NCBI GenBank assembly: GCA_023374045.1
Contig: CM041776.1
Location: forward strand, 345,277,636 to 345,341,635
DNA: 64,000 nt
Source of the DNA: Limonium bicolor
Lineage: Eukaryota; Streptophyta; Magnoliopsida; Caryophyllales; Plumbaginaceae
Reading direction: 5' to 3'
Position numbers and translations under genes: made by a program. Positions 56,590 through 64,000 of the stretch are shown here, one piece after another. The notes under the pieces were generated by a model. The model was not told the origin of the DNA. It worked only from the letters and a program-made list of their open reading frames with translations, and did not search any database. Each line of letters opens with the position of its first letter. Positions within the stretch are counted from its first letter, which is position 1.

Positions 56590-57066
56590 GGGGTATTCAT
56601 GGAAAACTGGAATCGCCAAATTGGAATCGGAACCGGTGAAACCAAAATCGGAAACCCGGTTAACTGAAATTGTTTGCCGGTTCGATTAACTGAACAGTTT
56701 AGTATCCTGGTTCCGGTTCCGGTTACAGTTATTGATTTGACAAATCCGGTTAACCGAAAAAACCGTTTAAGCATTTAATTTATTAATTTTTAATTTTTTT
56801 AGTATAAGTATAAACTGTATGCTTAACCAGTTTAATATCGCACCAAAACCGGAAAAACCGCACATTGTTACTACTTATAAGAAAAAACACATAAATCTAC
56901 ATCATTTCGATTAACCGTTAAATAGGTAAAGCCACACCAAAACCGACAATTAACCAATCCCGATTAACCACTTCTAAATGAACCAATTACAGTTATCAAA
57001 TTTACCTAACCAACAATCGAACTTCCAATAAACTAAAAAACCGATTAACCGACTATAAACACCCCT
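56590..57066. mobile_element. GGTTAACCG-rich element with GGGTGTTTATAG-type ends
   Basis: Left end GGGGTATTCATGG and right end CTATAAACACCCC form an imperfect TIR. The interior is full of CCGGTTAACCGAA-like motifs, as at 35625-35940. No clear TSD. Possibly hAT-like. Confidence 0.45.
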
Positions 57067-57308
57067 AACCAATGTCTTTTGACTTTTTTTTACGTATAAG
57101 CACTTTTCCTCGCGCCTCTGAATTCTTCCTATTAGAGGTTAAGATTTGACCGATTAAGTCAAACCAAGCTGGTTGGTAGGGACGGACTAATAGAGAGAAC
57201 AGGCTAGCCGCTTATTTATAAAAAGTCCATGTCGTGGTTCTCGCATTAAACACGTGAATTATTCCATTTACACACATATATATATAAACAATGCGGCCTT
57301 CCAAAAAA

Positions 57309-57520
57309 CTATCCCTCCCTGTCCTTTTAGGAATTGAATCTTATTTAAAGATATAAGATATTTTAACTTTTTGATTTGCTCTTTTACTTTTGATTCTATT
57401 ATTCAATACAAAAATAATTATTACTATATAGATAAGTACAAAAAGTAGGGTATGTATGATCATTTTTTTTATAAAAGTATAAGTTTCTAAAACTCCAGAT
57501 ATTGTTGAACGAAGTGAGTA
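57309..57520. mobile_element. Possible degenerate Stowaway-like MITE
   Basis: The left side TATCCCTCCCTGTCC and right side GAACGAAGTGAGTA look like eroded Stowaway ends. The interior is AT-rich. Confidence 0.35.
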
Positions 57521-57589
57521 TGTTGATGGTGATGCAAGTAACATAACGACGCGGATTAGACTGTGTTTTTTTTTGTCTTTTTATGAAAT

Positions 57590-58620
57590 TTTAAAATGTT
57601 GTAATTTATTATATATAAGTTCAAATAACTTAAACTTTATATAGTTATTCATCGTATTTTGAGTTCTTTATCCAACATTAATATATTTTGATCAATTTAA
57701 AAATTATATTTTTTGTATGTACATATGTTTTAAGATTCATTGTGAATCTTAAGTTTAAGAAAGTGAATCAAAGGTTGTTAAAAATGAATTAGAGGTTATT
57801 AAAAATTAAATCAAAGATTTAAGAAAAGAGAATTTTGTAAACAGATACCGTTTAACTAAGATGAATAAGAGTTTTAAGAAAAGTGAATCAAAAGTTGTTA
57901 AAATTGAACCTAAACCCTGCACTACAAACTCTAAAACATCCTTCGATGTTTTTTAGTTTTCCCATGATGGTTTTTAGGGTGTGTGGTTTAGGGTCTGCAC
58001 TACAAACCCTAAAACTGCCTTCGATGATTTAAGATTTCCTCTCGTGGTTTTAAGATTGGTTGGTGTTGGGCAATCTTTTTTAAAATTGTTCTATACTTTA
58101 TATTGTTGTCACTAATATGACAATTTTTTGGGGTTTGTAGTTAAAGGTTTATTGAAAAGTGAATATTTCTTTTAAAAAAAGTAAATCGCATGTTTAAAGT
58201 GAAGTGAATGAAAAGTGAATCTTATGTTCAAGAAAAATGAATCTTACCACAAACTTATGTGAGAACAATATGAATCATTCGTTTAAGAAAAGTAAATCTT
58301 TTGTTTAAAAATAGTGAATCATACGTTGAAAAAAAATGAATCTTACCACAAACTTACGCGAAAACAATATGAACCTATTATTTATTTGAAAGTCAATATT
58401 TCGTTGAAGAAAAGTTAATCAAATGTTCAAGAAAAATAAATCTTATATTTAAGAAAAGTGAACCTTTCACTTTAAATTATGTGAATAATTTGTTTTTCTA
58501 AAAGTGAATTTTAATTTTGAGAAAAATAAATCTTAAAGAAGATTTAATTTGTTAATGAATAAGGTTCATTTTATTATTGAAGGATTTTCATTTTGTTAAT
58601 GAATAAGTTGACTATAAAAA
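57590..58620. repeat. Decayed relative of the 51562-53213 element
   Basis: In reverse orientation it carries AAGATTCATTGTGAATCTTAA, many AAGAAAAGTGAATC units and one or two telomere-like hairpin units (AAACCCTGCACTACAAACTC, 57903 and 57990). Ends were not found. Confidence 0.55.
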
Positions 58621-59150
58621 TACGTAATATTCAACTTTTTATGATATCATTTTATATATTTTAATTCCAAACAAAAATTAATAAATTGATGTTAAAAAAA
58701 TAACTAGTAAAAATTAATAATCTTCATACAAGGGTTAAAATTTAAAAAAATAAAAAATGCCATATATATGATAATAAAATCACTAAAGAATTTTAAAAGT
58801 ATAATATATTAGAGAAGCCACAAATTTGATTAAAAATAGACAATAACAGTAAAGATAATGATAATTAATTTTTTATAATTTACTTTATATAAATTTAAAA
58901 TTTTATAATACTATTTTACATCATTAAAAATACTTTAAGTAAAGTTTTTATAAAAAATTTGAGTTATCGTTCTCTTAACTAGTTTTATTTTAAATTAAGT
59001 TTTTTATATTTCAAATGATATATATTATTATTTATGTTTTAAAATATTTTTGAATTATATGAGTGGTTTTTTAATTTTTAAAAATTTAATCAATAATATA
59101 AAAAACTTAAATTTTTATTATTTATTACTATTTTTAATTATATTTTATTA
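58621..59150. other. Very AT-rich intergenic DNA
   Basis: No gene, RNA or bounded element seen. Confidence 0.5.
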
Positions 59151-59790
59151 AGTTTTGTGGTATCTTGTGAATTAATAATATTAAAGTTGTATACCGTGAA
59201 CTATATTTATTAGCTAGTCGGGATATTTTGGTCTCAAAAAGTTTTGGGTTAGTAATTTGTGGTATATGATGAATTAAAATTATTTTTTATAGTATCTAAA
59301 TTTATAAATTGTGGTATTTTGTGAATTAACAAACTTTTAGTGGTATCTTGTTAACTTTATATTTTTTATAATATTATAGTGATATTAAATATGTAGAGTA
59401 AAAATATTATAAAAAATCGAATTTGCATTCTCTTAACTATTTTTTGTCAATTTTTTTTAGATTTTAATTAATGTATTATAATGTACTCTATGATTTTTTA
59501 GAATTTATAATTGTGTTTATGATATTTTTTATTTTATATAATTTAACAAATATATTAATAAATTTAACTTTTTATTTTTTTTACTGTTTTAATATTTTGT
59601 ATTAATATGTGTGATATCTTGTGAATTAAAAATATTTATGTGGTATAATGTGAACTCTGTATTTGTTAACAAATAGGGGTATTTTGGTCTTAAAAAAATT
59701 TAAATTTAGTAATTAATGATATTTTGTGTATCAGATTTTAAAAAATTTGTTATATTTTATTAATTTACAAGCTTTTAGATTGTATCCCTT
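59150..59790. repeat. Degenerate GTGGTATCTTGTGAATTAA repeats
   Basis: At least seven imperfect copies of a GTGGTAT-x-TTGTGAATTAA motif, spaced 55-200 bp in AT-rich sequence. The right end (ATCCCTTGAATTTCCCT) resembles the terminus of the palindrome MITE at 54026-54436, so this may be a decayed larger relative. Confidence 0.45.
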
Positions 59791-61580
59791 GAATTTCCCT
59801 GAAAATGAAGATAACTGGGGTATTGCAAACATGTAATGGGATAGCTGTGACTATATAACTGTTGAAATATGACTCCTAAGATCATGATTATCAATAGTTT
59901 TTAATGGTTCTTAGTTAAATAAAATAAAGTAAAAATATGAGGTGGAAATAAGATGGAGGAGATAGAGAGTTCTTAATTAAATGATTATCAATAGTTTTGA
60001 AGGATTCTTAGTTAAATGAATCTCATTTTAAGAATCTATGGGAGAGGGTTCTTCCACAGGAACTCTTAAGAATTCAAATATGGGCCCACAACAATTATTA
60101 TTCCAATCACAATGCTCTAGATAGATAGAAGAGAAAAAAATAAAAACTAATATATGAGTGATCTGATATTGAAAAAGAAATATGTGAGAGAATGTTAAAA
60201 ACTCAAAAATGAGTTCTTTCATAATCATACTCTAAAATGAAAAACAAAAATATTATTCTAAAAGGGAAATAATTTTATACTATTATACGGTGAAATTTAA
60301 ATCCAGCACACCATGCTGTTCTAAACAATATGATAGCCTTAAGATAGGTCAAGGAATTAAGCTTTGTCTTGTTTTTAAACAATGAATTGAGTTTGATTGA
60401 TAGTTATAATTAGCTTGGCACATATCCTTCCCCAAGTTTAAAATACAATCTGATCATGATCGTTGTTGACTTCACAACTAAAATATGAATGTTCTTAACA
60501 ATACAGCTAGCTATTTACGTTATAATAAGAATTAGTATCAAAAATAATATTACTAGCCGGTGCATATCTGGAATGACAAGGACACATAATTTTTGTCCTT
60601 TTGTCATGTCAAGAGATCCTCTACTATTTTTATTTTTATTTTACTTCTTTGTGTGTTTTTTTTTTATTATGTATATGGTTTTACCCTAATTTTATACATT
60701 AAGTATATATTAATTTTGCTAACCCAATTATTTTGAGAATAAAACTATATATATGATGTTTTTGTTGTGTAACAATAATGGATAAAACCACAAACAGAGT
60801 AAGTGTGACGACATCACCCTAAACTACACATAAACATATCATCATCCCCGTAAAGTCCAGACGACAAAAAACCATAGAATGGTGGAAGAAGGTATCTTCA
60901 AGGAGAGTATAGATATGTAATTATGATCATATACTTTAATAAAGGAGAGTATAGATATAGTAAATGTCACTCACTTGTGTAATCCCCAGCTATAATATAA
61001 CCCAATCAGCCCTTATATCAACATTTAGAATCACAAGCTAGCTAGCTAGTCTGCCAATTTGTTAGGTCAAAGATTTTGTTTACTTTATTTAACACTAATC
61101 AAAGTTGAAGTAACAATTTTGGAGAATGACGACTCACTGTCCGAGTCATGTGTATTGTATTAACTCATTCTTATATATATTTACCGCTAAGTCTTTTTTT
61201 TTTTTTAGAATATACTACTCCAAAGTTTTGAATCTGGCGGCTACACTGACTTGTACTTCTCAGCTTGAGCTAGTTTCCCGTGTATAAAACGTGTGTTGTT
61301 TATTTGATTATACTGCATACTACTATAAATGAAGTTAGGTCAGTCAGACGTTACCTAATTGTAAAGATATATATGCAGATTTCGTAAGAGCTTGAGTTTT
61401 GAATAGTTATAACTATTTTCGTCTATCACCGTCCACGCTCTGAATTTCATTGGCATTTTCCTCCCATGAGAACACAAAAGCTAGAACGACTGCTTGCATG
61501 CTACTATTGTTTTTAAAAACGATGACTAACCGAATACTAACTAGTAGTAGTATTTCTTTTCAAAAAAAAAAAAACTAGTA
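59791..61580. other. Intergenic DNA
   Basis: About 1.8 kb without a supportable gene. A TTCTTAGTTAAAT segment is repeated (59904 and 60006), but no bounded element was defined. Confidence 0.45.
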
Positions 61581-61818
61581 CTCCCTCCGTCCTGAATTGA
61601 CCGTCCTGTTTACTATTTGGACATATCGTTTGATTACAATTATTAACATATAAGATAAATTAATTTTAAAATTTTAAGTTTTACATATGATTCCTTACAT
61701 GATAAACTATATGTTATAAAATTTAGTTTTATAAAATTATTTTATCTTATATGTTTAATATTGAAGTGGAAAAACGTGCCATAAAGCAAACAAGACGGTC
61801 AATTCAGGACGGAGGGAG
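61581..61818. mobile_element. Stowaway MITE S1 (238 bp)
   Basis: Ends CTCCCTCCGTCCTGAATTG and its mirror at 61800-61818, flanked by TA. Non-coding. It is the same family as S2 (62130-62367) in the opposite orientation. Confidence 0.93.
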
Positions 61819-62129
61819 TAGTAGTATTTTCAATATAATGACTGACTCAACACTTATGTACTCCTCAACTGCCAACAAATACTAATAAAACTGTCAAGCT
61901 TGAAATTGTAATACGATTCGGCAACACGTGCACATCCAAGAAAGTCAATAGCTACCGTTGAACAAATTATGAGTCAAAAATGGTTATAACTTTTCTTCTC
62001 TTTCTAGATTATTTCCGTTACAACGTCGCTTGATTTTGAGAATGCATGCTTACTAGCCCCCGCCCGCCCGCACGTCTTATTTACAGCACTTGGTCCTCAT
62101 GTCATGCATGACGGAGTACTAATTTATTA

Positions 62130-62367
62130 CTCCCTCCGTCCTGAATTGACCGTCATGTTTGCTTTATGACACGTTTTTCCACTTCAATATTAAGCATATA
62201 ATATAAAATAATTTTATAAAACTAAATTTTGTAACATATAGTTTATCATGTAAGGATTCATATGCAAAACTTAAATTTTCAAAATTAATTTATCTTATAT
62301 GTTAAAAATTGAAGTCAAACGACTTGTCCAAATAGTAAACAGGACGGTCAATTCAGGACGGAGGGAG
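62130..62367. mobile_element. Stowaway MITE S2 (238 bp), inverted relative of S1
   Basis: Ends CTCCCTCCGTCCTGAATTG and its mirror, flanked by TA (62128-62129, 62368-62369). It has exactly the same length as S1 and high similarity when reverse-complemented. Confidence 0.93.
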
Positions 62368-62432
62368 TAGGTTTTCAGTTTACATTATTATCTTGCCAGG
62401 GTGAGTGCTGTGCTAGAACTTTTTTTTTTTTA

Positions 62433-62962
62433 GAAAATTATATCGCCCACCCATGATGTTTGGCGAAATTACACAGTCCACCCGAGGTTTCAAAAATTAC
62501 TTTGCTCACCCATATAGTTTTCACAATTTTACATCCAGCAACTTTTCAAATATTTGATCAACTTAAAAGATGGTTAAATGATATCTAAATTTGATGAAAC
62601 TTTACATGGACGATGCTAAGGTGTTATATTTTTGTTCAATGCCAAATCCAAAGTTTTTTAAGGTCATATATGACCTGTGGGACCCAATGAAACATGAGAC
62701 ACGTTCATCGGGTCCCACGGATCATATATGAGCTTAAAAACGTTGGATTTCACGTTTTACCAAAATATAACACTTTAATATCGTCTATGTAAAGTTTCAT
62801 CAAATTTGGATATCATTTAACCATCTTTTAAGTTGATCAAATATTAGAAAAGCTGCTAGATGTAAAATTGTGGAAACCACATGGGTGGACAAAGTAATTT
62901 TTGAAACCTCGTGGGTGAACTATGTAATTTCGCCAAACATCATGGGTGGACGATGTAATTTT
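62433..62962. mobile_element. Giant-palindrome MITE (~530 bp)
   Basis: Left AAAATTATATCGCCCACCC and right GGGTGGACGATGTAATTTT, with arms matching almost throughout and meeting near 62690. Flanked by T-runs, so the TSD cannot be defined. The core (ACTTTACATGGACGATGCTAA, here ACTTTACATGGACGATGC) is shared with the palindrome at 54026-54436. Confidence 0.82.
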
Positions 62963-63139
62963 TTTTTTTTTGTTTTGAGAAAGGATAGTGTTGTGCTCGT
63001 AGATTTCGCTTTATTTTCGTCTTATTATTTACTTTGCTTTGCGTGCCTATTTACAGTTTGTGGGCCGAGTGACTTAATAATGATTAAGGCCCAGCCCAAT
63101 ACGATCGTCTTTACTTTCGTTTAACAAATTGTAGCTCTT

Positions 63140-63374
63140 TTAATAAATTGTAGGCCGAGTCCAGCCACGGCAAGGAAGAGGGCCTAGCCCGATGTCTCCA
63201 CCACACCGACCCTTTTCTTACGAATTGCTCTCTCCGCACGCAGCTCAAATCGTTTGTTTTGCTGGCTTTGTTCTCCCCGGGAGTAAACTAACCACCACGA
63301 TCGATACTTCATTCCCGATATATTGCGACTCCTTACAACTCCAAGTTAAGAAAAAGAGGTCTGGGTAAACGATA
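63140..63374 (+). promoter_or_regulatory. Upstream region of the small gene
   Basis: Less AT-rich sequence than its surroundings, with pyrimidine-rich stretches (CTCTCTCCGCACGC, CTCCCCGGG), typical of a plant core promoter and leader. No clear TATA box. Confidence 0.4.
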
Positions 63375-63660
63375 ATGGAGGCGAGGAAGCTGCTAAAGGA
63401 GAAAAGATTTTGGTTCGCTTCCTGCTTGATTGTCTGGGCTGCAGCGCTACAGGTTTGTTTGCTTTTTCTTATTTATATCGAGTTGGTGTGGGGATGAAAC
63501 AAACCTATTGATTGAGCTGGATATTTATCTCAATTATGACCAATTTCACATTATTACTATTCGTGGGTAGGGTCATATGATGTGGTTGCAGAAGCAAGAT
63601 ACTTTCAAGCAGAAATTCGGTGATCTAAACCCCCAGGAATCGTCTGCTTCCCAGGACTGA
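63375..63660 (+). CDS. Small conserved-looking membrane protein, two exons, 55 residues
   Basis: Exons 63375-63452 and 63571-63660, joined by a GT-AG intron of 118 bp at a codon boundary. The ATG has a good context (GATAATGGAG). The protein has a basic N-terminus (MEARKLLKEKRFW), a hydrophobic segment at about residues 13-26 (FASCLIVWAAAL) and a polar C-terminus (QKQDTFKQKFGDLNP). It looks like a single-pass membrane or organellar protein. I have an impression of a conserved plant protein of unknown function but cannot confirm it. It is too short for ordinary ORF finding. Confidence 0.7.
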
Positions 63661-64000
63661 AAATTTTCATTCCTGTATGTCTTTTCTTATTTAATCCGTT
63701 GCTACATTTCCTTCTGTCTTGCTTTTTTTAAGGTTGTGAGTAAGTATCAGTTTGGAGGCAACACTTTTGATATTAAATTTGTTTAGATTTTGGAGTAAGA
63801 AATAAAACAATCAAAACGCATGTTGGACTTGTTGGTACATCACATAATCTTGCCCTACATGTGCGATGCATGACGAACATAAATCAATCAATTCAAGTAC
63901 AATATGTTATTATGAACATAGTGTAAAGAGTCAGTTTAATGCACTCTTAATTGTGTTAAATCACTTTTAAATCAAGGTTTTATTTTGAGGGTATGATGGA
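63661..64000 (+). other. 3' flank of the small gene
   Basis: Probable 3'UTR and downstream AT-rich DNA. Nothing else seen before the window ends. Confidence 0.4.

Overview
The window is nuclear DNA from a flowering plant, most likely a eudicot. The evidence is GT-AG split genes of plant-only families (a WAT1-related EamA transporter, an EAR-motif C2H2 zinc-finger protein), plant L1-type LINEs, large Ty3-like LTRs, and many plant MITE families (Stowaway, Tourist/Harbinger, hAT, CACTA, Mutator-like). Genes are sparse: three host genes in 64 kb. The rest is transposons and their debris, plus AT-rich DNA in which I see no gene.

1-21.2 kb is a stack of nested insertions. At its base are copies of one LINE family whose ORF1 carries an RRM domain (BNR-type). 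Copy A (1-1432) ends in an A-run, and copy B starts right after it. Copy B (1433-17572) is a decayed full-length LINE with ORF1 and ORF2. Copy C (2653-9259, minus) inserted into B. A 4.26-kb solo LTR (4092-8355, TSD CCTTC) then inserted into C, and a 3.90-kb solo LTR of the same family (10535-14433, TSD GAAAT) into B. Just beyond, copy D (17840-20576, minus, perfect 22-bp TSD) sits inside a TIR element (17711-21210). Copies A, C and D have ORF1 and a LINE 3' end but no ORF2. They look like plant counterparts of mammalian HAL1 half-LINEs, and this is the most interesting signal in the window.

22.1-28.2 kb holds a different, apparently intact full-length LINE (ORF1 with DUF4283-like region and CCHC knuckle; ORF2 with endonuclease, RT, zinc motif and RNase H) with a perfect 18-bp TSD. 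Its 3' end lies about 0.6 kb upstream of the WAT1-related gene (28848-31113, seven exons).

31.1-37.4 kb is intergenic, with a foldback element, Stowaway and other MITEs, and an inverted pair of MITEs full of TTGAC(C/T) motifs. The C2H2 zinc-finger gene is at 37475-38280 (minus). It has a frameshift between its two fingers in this sequence.

40.7-63 kb is intergenic and holds hAT-, CACTA-, Mutator- and Harbinger-like non-autonomous elements, several nested, with matching TSDs. It also has a 5'-truncated retroposon, large palindromes, and a tandem array of about 175-bp units containing telomere-like hairpins. At the right edge is a small two-exon gene (63375-63660) encoding a 55-residue predicted membrane protein.
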